From Asterias amurensis (Eukaryota > Echinodermata > Asteroidea > Forcipulatida > Asteriidae), in contig NC_092649.1 in the NCBI RefSeq assembly GCF_032118995.1, forward strand, positions 21,079,832 through 21,143,831: DNA of 64,000 nt, given 5' to 3'. The notes under the pieces were generated by a model. The model did no database searches and was not told the origin of the DNA. It worked only from the letters and a program-made list of their open reading frames with translations. The number at the start of each line of letters is the position of its first letter. Within the stretch, counting starts at the first letter, position 1. This document shows, piece after piece, positions 34,258 through 46,175 of this stretch. The position numbers and the translations under genes were made by a program.

Positions 34258-34616
34258 AGGGAAGGTACACGTTTGGTAATTACTCAAAACAAATATTAAC
34301 TTAAAAATTGACTTGGTAACAAGCATTGGAGAGCTGTTGATAGTAGAAAACATTGTGGGAAACGACTCCCTCTAAAATATTGTAGTTTTTGAAAAAGAGG
34401 TAATTTCTCACTAAACTAATAAAAGACTTTCCGAAAGCACACAAATTCGTCCAAGCAAGGGTGTTTTTTCTTTCATCATTTTCTCGCAACTTCGATGACC
34501 AATTGAGCCCAAATTTGCACAGGCTTGTTATTTTATGCTTAAGATGGGATACTCCAATTGTGGGAACACTGGTCTTTGACAATTGTAGGCCTACCAAACG
34601 CGTACAGTGCCTTTAA
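34254..34616 (+). mobile_element. Family A TTAA-MITE, copy 15
   Basis: A variant with ends AAGGGAAGGTACACGTTTGG and AAACGCGTACAGTGCC. It abuts Family D copy 2 through a shared TTAA. Confidence 0.72.
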
Positions 34617-36611
34617 AGGCCTAAACTGTGTTGGTTTGTCTGGTTTTTATTTTGATCTTGTAACAAACTTTCTAGTTCATTGAAAGTTTTCAGCGCCTTA
34701 ACAAGCCATGAACTCGCCACAAAACTTGAGTCCTGTTTATGATTAAAAATCATGACGACATATAAATATTATTTCTGACTGTTTTGTGTACAAGCATGGA
34801 ACCTTGACAGGAACAGATCACAATCTCTGAGTCAGGCATTAAATGGCCCTGACAGTCAGAAGGCCTTGAAAGGAAGTCATCAACATAATTAATGTAAATA
34901 CACATGTAGATGATTGTCTGTATCTGAATTATACTAGTCACTGGATGTACTAGGCCTATTTACCACAATAATATTTTAGTACCTAAAGTGTACTGACTGT
35001 GGTAATAAAATGATTCATACTGCTTTTGGCTTTGTGTGCTGTACATGTGTGTAAATACCTGCACAATAAATGACTAACCATGGTACTTTAAAACTTAATG
35101 GTTGTGTGTGTATGTGTTTTGTTTTACAAAATATCAAAAATTACACCACTTGAAAGAAAGACAAAACTTGTAAAATCGCAAAACCATCTAGGGATGGGCC
35201 CCAGATTGCAGGTTAAAAACCAAACACACACAAAGTAAAACTGTGCCAAGGATCTTGTTGATCACTTCGGCAAGTTTTCATGGTTTACCATAACCACCTT
35301 ACTTCCTAAATTTGAGTTCAGAATACCAAATTGTTAAATTTCTAGGGGGAACTAGACTAATTCAAATTTCAAAAATTTAAGCTTTTGAAGAGAAAAACAA
35401 ATAATTGTACTTTGTTTTGTAGTTTCACCACTTTCGACTTCAGCATCAGTAGGCCATATATATAAATATAGGAATTCCTAGTAATAGACATGGCTGATTG
35501 ATTGGTGAGCAAGCAGAAAACAGGTGCTTCTACTTCAGGCTATCAGAAATTGAACAGTGCTGCTGCATGTGTTTAAACAAGGCAGTGACAATCAATTGGG
35601 TCAAACTTCAGACAACACTCAACAGTGCAAGTAGTAGCAGAAGGCAAACAAAAAGTCACATCTACATAGCTACTGGGTAGTTTGTGATGAATGTATTACC
35701 CACGATTCCTGCTGACAGACGAAGGGTGTCATCGCAACTACATGTAGCTACTGGGTTGCTTAGTCCCAGACCGATGGTGTGTCTTATCTTTGGTAGGAAG
35801 CATCAATATTGCTAGTTGCGATTTAACATAACCCTCCTCCGAGGAGGGTTTCGTTATCGCAACTACAATACATGTACAATATTGCCATTGATTGATTGAA
35901 GGGCGGTGAGGACATTGGTCGGTGCCAATCAGAGCAGGGTATTCCACAATCCCACAGTCCTGGGGGGGGGGGGGGGGGGGCATCTTGCCTGGCTCTCTTT
36001 TTGTTAACATCAGTTGGTCAATAGAGGGAACATTACAACAGCTTTCTGATTTCTTAATATTTCTTTAATTATAATGTTAAGCTTCAAACGTCATTTAAAT
36101 TTCCAGCCAAAATTTACATTTTATTTCAAACTTAAAGGAACGCTACAGAATTGGCAAGAAACAAAAATCGTGAAGATCACAGATTTACATAAAACTTACA
36201 CGGTCTAAATTAGACTCTAATGATGATGATAGTAGGAAACATCCTTTGAAATATTTCTGTCTGAAAGTTTGGAGTTTATCGATCGCTCAGTGAGCGTTTT
36301 ATTCATTTTGGTTTTGGCATCGATGCAATGCAAAATTTGTAATCGGTTTTTCACTATTCTCTCAGGAACCAGATGGTTGATCAATCTCAAACTTCTACAC
36401 TCAGGTTTGTCAGTTTATGATGGATTACATAAAGCGCTTACACTGCCAGCAACTGTTTTGCTACACTCTAGTCTAGTCCGAATCTACACTTACAGTAACA
36501 CTAACTTAACAGTCTATTGTTCTATCTTTTATTAACATTAAACATCGGATTGACCAGTATCAAAATATTTACAAAATGAAATATTCGCAAAATAAGTTAA
36601 TCCATTCTTAC
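34617..36611. other. No gene seen; G-run at about 35961-35979
   Basis: It contains a poly-G run and, at about 35828-35850, a CCCTCCTCCGAGGAGGG palindrome. 36135-36260 matches one arm of the foldback at 18822-19141. Confidence 0.45.
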
Positions 36612-36645
36612 CATCTATCTTGAGCATGTATCCTCGTTCTCCCAT
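36612..36645 (-). CDS. Weak candidate first coding exon (MGERGYMLKID)
   Basis: On the minus strand GAGCCATGG is a good Kozak context. Eleven codons (MGERGYMLKID) are followed by GATG|GTAAGA, a strong donor. The surrounding 36600-37060 is non-repetitive and could be a promoter region. The exon is too short for family recognition and no partner exon was seen. Confidence 0.22.
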
Positions 36646-38150
36646 GGCTCCAGACTCTCCGATGATAGTTCATTCTGTCAGGAGGCAGTCATGCCAGTAA
36701 ACACAGCACTTCACGAACCAGTGGTAGACACACAAAAAAACTGGCAGTAGAGCACGGAGAGGTTAGAGTAGCTAGTATTATCATAGAGGAAGGCTTCCTC
36801 TTATGGTAGATGAGCAATCCTTCGCAGAAGATACCGTATTTATATTACTTCTGAATTAGCCCCAATCCAGTGTCTGTGGTATCACTGACTGTGTGAGTGT
36901 GAATCCTCGTTGCTTCTGCAGTTACATCAACTTTTAAATTCCTAATATGATTTAAAAGCAACTAAAAATTGCTGGGTTGCTTACCAACTACCACCGCATC
37001 ATACAGTCGACGGAGAGATAGAGCCGTCAACGAATTGTGTGTGTGCGTGTGTACTGTGTCCACTTAGTGTGCAACACAAAAACGCGGATATTACGATGTG
37101 CATGCTAAACATTTTGATCAAAATGTGTATGAGTCATCCCCTTGCCACAAGAGGGCGTTGTCTTAGTCGAATGTAATGTCACATCGGGGAATAATAGGTT
37201 CTTTATGTTTGTGGAAATTTCCCCGGCCGTAATGGAAACAAATAAAGGGTTGAAGGAGGATGTTTCACAAGAGGACGCTATCAGAAGAAGTTTGTACACA
37301 GTTCTCCGTATGGGTGGACAGAATCTCCGGGATGCAAAAAAAAATTCCCTAAACGACATTGCAATGATTTGGTAAAAGAGCAGTCCAATTTCATTATGAC
37401 GTAATCTGACGGAAAGAGCCAATCACAGCGGTGGCAGGGGAAAAAATATTGCGATGTCGTTTGGTGGGAAAAAAAATCGCCCCCGGAACCTGCAAAAAAT
37501 GGTATGACTGAAGTCTGTTTAAAATAATACCATAAGAGGCCACACGCAAAAACCAGGGTCCAATATAGCTCTATGGTTCAATATCATAGAGTTGCGTATT
37601 ATATATGGAAGTTAATGCTTTGCAAAATAAACAGGATACCATTAAAAACTGTTTATTGGCACAGTATTTTTGATGCACCCTCATCCATTTATTGTGTTCT
37701 TTTGTTAAGCTACTTTTTTGTGCGGCGGCGGCGGCCGCGGTGAAGCCTGGCGACACATCGAGTGGGCCATGGATTGTACTTGCCAAAATGGCATCCAGTG
37801 GGATTTTACATTTCAGCCAGAGTTCCGCATCTTGCGCCTTCGGCTGTATAATGCACATAGACATAGACCAGAGAGGGCGGTGCATTCGTGAGTTGTATTC
37901 GTTGTATTATGCACAGGGTGACCAAGCGCTTCAATAATTCATAATAAGGACACGGTGTCCCATCAATTTGTTTTATGGTTATTTATGTGTATTTGCATAT
38001 AAAAGCGGCCAGTTTGTCGGCACACTTCTGCAACCAAACCGTTAGAATGGTACAGCGCCATCATGCGGTATGTCGACAGTGTAGGCCGACTGTAACTATA
38101 ACAATTAATGTTAAAACAAATGACTCAATGTGATTATCTTACTATGGTAC
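36646..38150. other. Unique-looking DNA, possible promoter region, no confirmed gene
   Basis: It lies upstream of the weak candidate exon at 36612-36645. A (GT)n-rich patch is at about 37038-37060 and a GCGGCGGCGGCGGCCGCGG tract at about 37721-37740. Confidence 0.4.
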
Positions 38151-38453
38151 CCTTGCTCAAGGCAGTCGAATTATTCACTCCGAAAAAAGACCGCCGCTGT
38201 ATAAAAACCCACCCGTAGTCACTGTGCGTAACATCGCACGACACGATGCCCCCCGTACTATCCGCATGCGTCGGCCTCCGCATGCGGTTAGTAGTACGAG
38301 TGCGGATGACGTGTGTGCACAGTAGTCGTACGATGTGACAGTGTGTATACGGGTGGGTCATGCGGTGTGATCGCACGCACCACGCACAGGGTATACGGGT
38401 GGGTTTACAGCGGCGTCTTTTCGGAGCGAATAATGCGACTGCCTTGAGCAAGG
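38151..38453. mobile_element. Foldback element with arms of about 65 bp
   Basis: The left arm CCTTGCTCAAGGCAGTCGAA ... AAACCCACCCGTA is mirrored by TATACGGGTGGGTTT ... GACTGCCTTGAGCAAGG. The GC-rich centre has its own smaller palindromes (CCGCATGCG). Confidence 0.7.
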
Positions 38454-38609
38454 CTAAGCAGAGGCTAAGTCGGGTTTTGAAACCACGTGCTTCAACTCAC
38501 TCAAGTGTGTGCTTGCATCAAGTGTATCATGTAATGACAGCTATGACGACAGCTGTACCAACAAGTTTGAACTTGGTCAAGCATCCCAACACCCAATCAG
38601 AGATTACTC

Positions 38610-38919
38610 TTAAAGTCGCTGGACGCTATAATTATCAAAGACCAGTCTTCCCAGTTGGTGTATAAAAATAACAAACCTGTGAAAATTTTAGCCCAATCAG
38701 TCGTCGAAGCTGCAAGATAATAATGAAAAAAAAAACACCCTTGTCACACGAAGTCGTTTACTTTCAAATTACTTCTTTCTCGAAAACTACATAAATTCAG
38801 AGGGAGCCGTTTCTCAAAATGTTTCATAATAGCAACCTCTCCCCATTACTCGTTGCCAAGTAACGCTTTCAACAAAAGTTATTTTGAGTAACTACCAATA
38901 GTGTCCACTGCCCTTTTAA
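38610..38919 (-). mobile_element. Family A TTAA-MITE, copy 16
   Basis: A reverse copy with TTAA at both ends and the central hairpin deleted. Confidence 0.73.
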
Positions 38920-40602
38920 ACTCAGCTTCCGTTCATTGCTGACCTGAGTTACTTTCTTCATCAAGTACTTCCGGTAAACCATGAAGACCTTATACAGTCA
39001 ATAATTTTGGAATGAGTTATTTTATGTACAACAAACATCTATGGCTTTATTTAAATTTTTAACTTTGATCAAAAGCTATGGATTATTGTCGGTTCCTGAT
39101 ATAAACCAAGTCAATCAGGCAGTGTAACTTATTATGCATTATCATGATCTGTGGCAAGTGCTAGAGTTTTTGTTTTTGCTCTTTTTAAACAGAATGATCT
39201 ATACACACAAAAGAGCCGTTGGAAAAGTCACAATTTCATTATGACTTATTTATTTCATGAATAGCACAAGTCACGATAATAATAATAATAAACAGTTCTT
39301 AGGCCACATAAAAAAAAAATTGTTGATCGTCCCCGCCCTACCGTTCAAATCCCCCCGACCCCATTTTCTCCCCATGTCTGGATATCTCTTTATACTTTTA
39401 CTGCCCAGATTTTTCAGCTAACATTTTTTTCAAAATGTACAGTTTTGAAAAGATTTTTAAAGAAGGTTTTTATTAATGTTGGCAAAGCAAGAACAATTCT
39501 TCAAATATTTACTTGGGCTACACTGTGCTCAGTTGTTTGAAAAAGTTTACGGAAAATGTCATCTAGGAGTTAAATTTGTTTGACAAAACTATTGAAAACA
39601 TCAAAGACACATATAGTGATTGTGATGAATTCTGTATTCTTGATTTTATATTTTGGCATGTCAACAAAATTACAAAATAAAGTCCCTCAGCACTTCTGTG
39701 ATTGAAAAGATGGGTTTTAAGTTTAGATTTAAATGTTTGTAGCGTGGCACAGTCTTTGAGATTGTTGGGAAGAGAGTTCCATAGTCTAGGAGAAGCATAA
39801 TTATTCGAAGGAAAGTTGATCGTAGAATTTTGTGTGAACTGGAATTGGCGTGAGAAAACCTTACGATTGCCAATTCATAAACATGAGATATTTGAGTCAT
39901 ACAGATGTGACTTTATGGTAACTGAAGTTACTATTCGTAATATATTTATGACTTTTTATTCTTAAGTTAATTCTTATCAACGTTCGCTATGAGAAAAACA
40001 GTCAACAAGTGCTTTCGTAGAAATCGGGTCATGCAACGGCCACAAAAATCGGGGGGTCCATCCAATTTGTATCCACAGGCCCCCCCCCCCCCCCACCACC
40101 CAAAAACAAAAAGATTTTCTATATTTTTCTTCTATGAGGTGTATAGACTCTTGAGAAGCTTTTATCACAGAGTATTCGCGTTGCGTGTGGGAAACATTGC
40201 TTTTGCCCTTTTGGACCATTGAAGTAACGACTCACAATGTTTGCAACGGGAAGTCACTTTGCCGGTTTCCGCTCTAAAATAAAACCGAAACTACCATTGT
40301 TTGCAAGTCATGTGTCTTCATGAGCATGCCCATCCGTGTGGTTTGAAAACTAGTTCGGTATGCATCGGAACCAGTCTTCACATTGTGGTTGGTTGAATAA
40401 CCAATCGGTTGGTAACCGGATATTGGGGTCACATTTCCCGAGCCCGCATCCAGTGAGTTTTTGTGTGGATTCTTCACTGTGGTTGTTCCAATAACACGCT
40501 CTCTAGCTCTTGTTTTTGTTTGCTTACTTTGCAAGAGTTTGCAATAGCGAGGAAATCAGAGCCATACAACAAGGAAATACACCTCTGCATCTTGTTCAGT
40601 AC
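38920..40602. other. No gene seen; C-run at 40080-40094
   Basis: AT-rich, with no repeat I recognise. ORFs here lack family features. Confidence 0.4.
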
Positions 40603-40822
40603 TGGGCCCAATTTCATGGCTCTGCTAACCGTAAGCACAGAATCGGCGCTTACGGAAGCAGCTCACACGGCAGGCGTATTTCCAGGTTGAGCGGTGAATT
40701 ATGGCTTACGCGCGTGTCTACGCTTACAAGGCTAGCAAAGAAATTCGGCGCTTGCAAGTAAGCGGGGAATCGTGAACGTAAGCGCAGAATTCGGCGGTAA
40801 GCAGAGTCGTGCAATTGGGCAC
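40603..40822. mobile_element. Family E foldback element
   Basis: It runs from TGGGCCCAATTTCATGGCTC to CAGAGTCGTGCAATTGGGC, with GTAAGC/GCTTAC units inside. Confidence 0.62.
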
Positions 40823-41471
40823 AGATCTTGTTCAGCTGTGTTTTTGTAGTGTTTGCAAACACAGCTTCTCTACGAAGAAGATGCATAATGAAAATGAAGG
40901 AGGTTTTAAAGGTATACTGGACACCTTCGGTATTGTCAAAGTATAATCCGATAATAGGAATACCCAAAATCTGCAAAGCGTTACGACAGCAACGCTTCTC
41001 AGATTCAAACTTTGGGTCATAACAATTGATGTCTATTTTCAGAACCACAATACATCGACTCCTGAAATGTTTACCAAAATGCTTTAGGCTTATCGAAAGC
41101 CGTGTAGCCTAAAAACCAAAAGTTATGTTTGCCATTGAATTTAGGAGTGATAACTGAACGTCGGCCTACACCTTCCCTTCAAACGAAAGTCATTAAAGTG
41201 GAATTCTAAACTTTCATGGTGAACACGAAAACAAGTAATTTCGAAACATTCAGAGTAATTTGAAACATTTATAGTTTGATGACCGGTTGGAAGCATACCT
41301 GGATTCGAACAGACCGGTAGAGGCTGGCGGAAGCAGAATGAGGCATAAGTACGGAAGCGTATGTATGCCACACGATAAGTTTGGATTTATCGTGTACGTA
41401 CACGATACATCAAAACGTATTATGTACGTACACGATCGTGTACGTACATGGTACATCCAAGGTTGTACGTA

Positions 41472-41680
41472 CATTGTAAAAAATATCCGTACAATTTACG
41501 GCACTTTACCTGGCAGCTAGTGTGCCAGGTAAAGTGCCGTAAATTTCACGGTGGAAGTTTTGCAAACTACCCCTTCAAGGCACAATTTACAAAACTTCCA
41601 CCGTGAAATTTACGGCATTTTACCTGCCACCCTAGCTGCCAGGTAAAGTGCCGTAAATTTGACGGATATTTCTTACAGTG
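41472..41680. mobile_element. MITE with CANTGTAA ends and nested hairpins
   Basis: The outer ends CATTGTAAAAAATATCCGT and ACGGATATTTCTTACAGTG are inverted. Inside, GGCACTTTACCTGGCA and complement, and AAACTTCCACCGTGAAATTT and complement, form further stems. Confidence 0.7.
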
Positions 41681-41968
41681 CACGATAGCGATCGCAGCAA
41701 TATGCTACCGTTACCATTGATCTTGTGACATTGATCTTTATTTAGCGGTACATTATTAAAATGCTCTTCAAACCCTGGACTTTAATAAGGAGAAGTTCAA
41801 AACACAAGGTACCGGTAGGCCTCAGTATAGGGAACAACTTACTGTGGTATAAATTATTCAGATTTCATGGTAGTCGTTGCAATGCCAGCAAATTTGGCTT
41901 TTATTCTCAAATAGATGATTATAAGGTTAATTGCTGTTTTGACCAATTGCTGGGTCATTTACACATCC

Positions 41969-42097
41969 AGGGGTGGATTTCACAAAGAGTTAGGACTAGT
42001 CTTATCTCGAGTTAGGACCATATACTCGTCCTGACTATATCTCGTAGGACTAGTCCTAAGTTAGGACTAGTCCTTACTCTTTGTGAAATCGACCCCA
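41969..42097. repeat. Palindromic Family G element, copy 1
   Basis: GGGTGGATTTCACAAAGAGT and ACTCTTTGTGAAATCGACCCC are inverted around multiple GGACTAGTCC/GGACTAGT units. Relatives are at 53230-53346 and 45184-45332. Confidence 0.7.
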
Positions 42098-42769
42098 GGC
42101 CATAGAAACTGATCCATAATGGGTCAGGCCCCACGGAACCCGGATGCGGATCAATAACTGACCCGGAAGTGTTCAAAGTGAACTCTCTATGATATTGGTT
42201 TAATGTTAGTCTGGCTACTGAATTGCTTTGATGGAAAAGTTTGAGTTCATCTTTAAAGGTTTGTACATAGCGAAGGAAGAATATAAAAAGATGTACATGT
42301 ACAAACTGTGGCCTGAAATAGGACTATAATTAGCTGAAGCAGGAAACTAACATAATTATATAATAGGATTTTCGCACTTCTATTTACATGGTTCACAAAC
42401 ACGAATCGTTATGAGCCTGATACCTGTTGGAAACCAATAAATCGCTAACAGTCTTGCGGATAAATGGAAAATTCGTGCACTTACTTATAGTTGCATTGGC
42501 AGCCATTTTTCAAAATGGACGCCAATTCTGATATAATACCACAAAACTTGAAAGAAGAGGCATAGAATCTTTTCAAATGGCTATACATGGGTAATAATGT
42601 TTGCCGATTCCAACAGTTCAAATAAGCATTAATGTTTGCCATTTTTTAATTGGAGTCCATGTTTTTGAAAATGGCAGTCTTACAGCCGAAACAATTCTTT
42701 GGAATGTTTGTTAAAACATTGAGTTGTGAAAAAATTGAAAGTTGTCGAAGAAATGCCTGAAATCAAGGC
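42098..42769. other. 3' flank of the Ig receptor gene
   Basis: AT-rich, probably including the 3'UTR. No repeat was recognised. Confidence 0.35.
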
Positions 42770-44263
42770 CTAATTACTATTGAGATGTATGCAGTCTGCT
42801 GATGCTATTATTTCCAGGTAATCGGGTTGTTCCAGTCCTGAAATGGAGTGATATCTTCTCTTCGATGACACACGCTTTGGCCATGTATTTTGCAATGTTA
42901 AAATACATCCCTTGCTGGCTGTGTTTATAATGTGTGGGTCGCAAGTATCATTGTCCAATGGTAGCGGTGGTAGCGGTAGGCTTGCATGAGAGCAACTGTC
43001 CGCTCCTAAACACTCAGACGATGTCAGTGGTGGTGGGGGTAGGGGGAAGTCTACTAGCGACCGGTGTATCTTCAACGGCATGAGGTAAGGATCACTGGAT
43101 TTGCTCTTTGAGTCCTCGTACATGTCTTCCGATTCAACTACCAATGATGGATGTTCAAAAGTAATATTTTCATAGTCACAAGAAGAGGTTGGCGTTTTTA
43201 CTGAGGACGAGGTTGAAATATGGTTCTTTTGAATGTTTTTCGCGTTAGGACTGTCATGTGCTCGATCTTTTTTGACACCCATCGGATGCGTGTCAATTAT
43301 TTTTAATCGGTTCTTTGGATTCCAAGTGTGGGGTCGATCACGCGGATCGTCACAGCCAGTAGTGTGGAGCTCTTGAAGTGAGCTTGCGTGAATTGCATAT
43401 GCTAGACCGGGTGTTATACGAAACTCTTGCGAGACCGCCAGGCTGCTGTTTTGGGTCTGTAACCTCGGTGGTGGAGATGGGGGAAATGGATCAGCCATGT
43501 ACCCATGGAAGTCAGGCTCATCTTGTAGTGGGTTGGTGTACATAACAAAGGCTTCTTTGGGATCTTCAGGTGCGACATTTGTGTGTGTGGAATTTTTCTT
43601 GACTTGACTCTTAACTGAACCAGCTCGGGCAGATAGTTCATGAACGCTACCTTTGCGAAGCCGTGCAACTGTCTTGCGGTAAAACATTAACTTACATCGT
43701 TGTACTGTACAGTACACGCAAAACACGGACACAATACCAAAAATGGCGCCACTTATAAACAACACTATTCCTACCGTGGTCGTAATGTAATTATTGCTTG
43801 AGTCGGCAAATACTGTCAAGTTACAGTTAAACTCGTTTGCTAAATCCTCGTGCAGTTTTAAAGACACCGTTGCATCCGAGATAAATAGTCGGGTACCGTT
43901 TGTACTCGATCTATATACAATGCATTGATAATCTCCGAAGTCGGGGTAACAGAGTGGCTGAATTACCAGCGAACCATTTGATGTTATTTTCAACCTGTGG
44001 TCTCCTATGAACATTCCACTGTCCTTGTCGATAGACGTCTCGGAGACGAACATAAACTTTGGAGTAATCCACTGTATAACGAGATGGGCTTCATCATGGT
44101 GGCCAGACGGTGTATCTACCGGGCAGTGCAGGACAATGCTGTCCACCTCTTTGGTGTTGATTTCAACTGTTCTGTTGATAGTGATCGCTCTGACAGCATG
44201 GAAACAAAGAAGCGAAACGATAACAATGCACCTCAACTCCAGTTGGTTACTCAGAACAGACAT
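42770..44263 (-). CDS. Type I membrane receptor with one Ig domain and a long tyrosine- and proline-rich tail
   Basis: The 497-residue product is encoded by one exon. A signal peptide (1-26) precedes one Ig-like domain with Cys47-Cys114, core Trp65 and the DFGDYQC motif at 108-114. NxS/T sites are at 30, 96, 122 and 148. The single transmembrane helix (about 162-184) leads to a tail of about 310 residues. The tail has tyrosines in YTNP (242) and YENI (364), which fit the pYxN SH2-binding pattern, plus YEDS, YLMP and YLEI. It also has PSPPPR (a class II SH3 ligand pattern) and polyproline stretches near 407-412 and 430-435. An in-frame TAG upstream fixes the start. No named orthologue was recognised; a signalling or adhesion role is inferred from architecture. 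The nearest gene, 4.3 kb upstream on the same strand, is an intronless LRR-Ig receptor. Confidence 0.8.
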   Translation of the reverse strand: MSVLSNQLELRCIVIVSLLCFHAVRAITINRTVEINTKEVDSIVLHCPVDTPSGHHDEAHLVIQWITPKFMFVSETSIDKDSGMFIGDHRLKITSNGSLVIQPLCYPDFGDYQCIVYRSSTNGTRLFISDATVSLKLHEDLANEFNCNLTVFADSSNNYITTTVGIVLFISGAIFGIVSVFCVYCTVQRCKLMFYRKTVARLRKGSVHELSARAGSVKSQVKKNSTHTNVAPEDPKEAFVMYTNPLQDEPDFHGYMADPFPPSPPPRLQTQNSSLAVSQEFRITPGLAYAIHASSLQELHTTGCDDPRDRPHTWNPKNRLKIIDTHPMGVKKDRAHDSPNAKNIQKNHISTSSSVKTPTSSCDYENITFEHPSLVVESEDMYEDSKSKSSDPYLMPLKIHRSLVDFPLPPPPLTSSECLGADSCSHASLPLPPLPLDNDTCDPHIINTASKGCILTLQNTWPKRVSSKRRYHSISGLEQPDYLEIIASADCIHLNSN

Positions 44264-44332
44264 ATTGATAAAGGATGACTACTGTTACATTGCCGAGTAT
44301 CACTTGACCGTTCACACTAGTGTCAGACCAGA

Positions 44333-44403
44333 GAGAGGTTGTCACAAAGGAGCCGTGATCACTCAAGTGTCACACAGAGAGATATTGTCACAAAGGAGCC
44401 GTG
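44333..44403. repeat. Short tandem duplication upstream of the Ig receptor
   Basis: TTGTCACAAAGGAGCCGTGAT occurs twice (about 44339 and 44384) with similar flanks. Confidence 0.75.
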
Positions 44404-44977
44404 ATACCACAATCATGACAGGAGGTGACATAATGGAGTGCTGTATTAACCCTCAAATGGTTGAAATAAAACTCAAGGCAAAATACGTCCTAACCGGCCG
44501 GATGTACATGTTATTGAACACAACTGCCGGTTTCCGGAAAGCTACATTATCTGTTGTCACACGAAGCACTTCTTGTGCAAAACAGAAACTGAAATTAAAG
44601 TGAGAAAATTAGATCAAACATACCATTGGCCACATGACAATCTCGTTGTAACTTGACCATTTCCAATGTGCAATGTCCTTATTGTTGCACGTGCAAATTG
44701 CACGTGTGCACAACCAAAAGTATGGGTACACTGAACTTCTTACAAACACACCAAAGTTATGACGAGAAAAAAAGTATCAGTACTCTTTGCAGAACCTGTA
44801 TTCAAATATTTTATTAAGCTATTAAGAAAATATCTGCTAAGCGGTTTTCAGACTCGTTGGAGACGCAAAATGGTGTAGGCCTACCAATGATTGTGTGGAC
44901 GGCTGATGTACAGTGTGCATTTTTGTACGAACGGACCAATTTCATTTTGTTTTAAGTGACCGTCCTATACGGGCATT

Positions 44978-45150
44978 TTGTATGCTCCCGTTTTGAAAGA
45001 GCAATGGCACCAAGGCATGCTCTCATCGGTAAATGGCACTTTACGAGGAAATTGTAAACTTCTACTGTATCATTTCAATGTCACCAAGGCAATGACCAGG
45101 GCGCATGGAGGCAACCGTTAGCCGCCTCCTGTAAGTATCGGGCCTGTTCA
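44978..45150 (+). mobile_element. Family F repeat, copy 6
   Basis: It contains GTTTTGAAAGAGCAATGGCACC, GGCACTTTACGAGGAAATTG and CATGGAGGCAACCG. Confidence 0.55.
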
Positions 45151-45794
45151 ACGAATCATGATCAACTGCAACTGTCATTTTACCACTCCATTAATTTCAG
45201 TACTTAGGACGAGTTGAGTCCCACATCCAAATACATGTAGGAAGCATTGAACCCATCCTAAAAAGTTAGGACGGGTTACTCGTCCTAACTCGAGTTAGGA
45301 TTAATCCTAGAGTTTCGTGAAATCGGCTGCAGACTCCGTAGCGCTATGAGCAAATGAAGCACAACGAAGATACGCACAACACAAATCAGAATGCCAAAGT
45401 AAATCACATAAAGAAACCCCCAAAAAGAAGAAGAAAAAATTGAAAATGAGTTCCTGATCCAATGTAATGTCCCGCTTCTTTTTTATGATAATGCCACAAA
45501 GACCATACAAAACTTATCAAGCCACAAACTTCCCTGTCACCAATGGTGTGAGCAAAGGGCTCCCTCAGTATCAACAATTAACGTTAATATTATTTGACAA
45601 CACATTAAGTTCTTTCCCCACATGTATGTATTTTCTCGGAAATAATCTCATCAAATAAACCAAAATAGCCACAGTTTTTATTTTTTAAATCGTTTGATAG
45701 ATCTAACTTCAAAAATAGACATTGGCCTCCGTTATCAAAGCCCAATTTCATAAAGCTGTTAAGCAGAAATACGGCTTGACAAATTGCTTTGCTA

Positions 45795-46170
45795 TAGGTT
45801 TTATTGGTCAATTTCGGCAATAATGAGCAGCCAATTAACCATCAAGCTATTCTTTTTAGCGCGCAATCGAATGCTACTGAAAAGGGTAATTCGATTTCGT
45901 TTTATGATTAGTCAAATGTAATGTCGCGTTATTCGATTTAACAAAATAAGCATTCAATTTTAGAAATCATCAAAGTAGCATTCAAGTTCGCAGACGATTC
46001 TTGAGGCGTGTATAGTGTGTCATGAAAAATAATGACGGTACGCTAAATTGAACAGAGTTCTAAAGGAATTTGACTCGACTCAAAACGAAATTGAATAGCT
46101 GAATTCTGAATTTGGAACGCAGCAACAACTGGAGAAGCAAAACAGCTTTACTTTTGACCGAGAAAACCTA
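45795..46170 (+). mobile_element. Family B TA-flanked element, copy 1
   Basis: It starts TAGGTTTTATTGGTCAATTT, ends TTTTGACCGAGAAAACCTA, and has TA on both sides. It interrupts a Family E element that starts near 45746. There is no transposase ORF. Confidence 0.72.
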
Positions 46171-46175
46171 TAATA

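Noticed and set aside
37105-37422. Overlapping ORFs on both strands (105 and 77 codons)
   Set aside because: No domain, signal peptide or splice support; opposite-strand overlap suggests chance.
44007-44603. 198-codon plus-strand ORF
   Set aside because: It is antisense to the start of the Ig receptor. It lacks domain features and the minus-strand frame is clearly coding.
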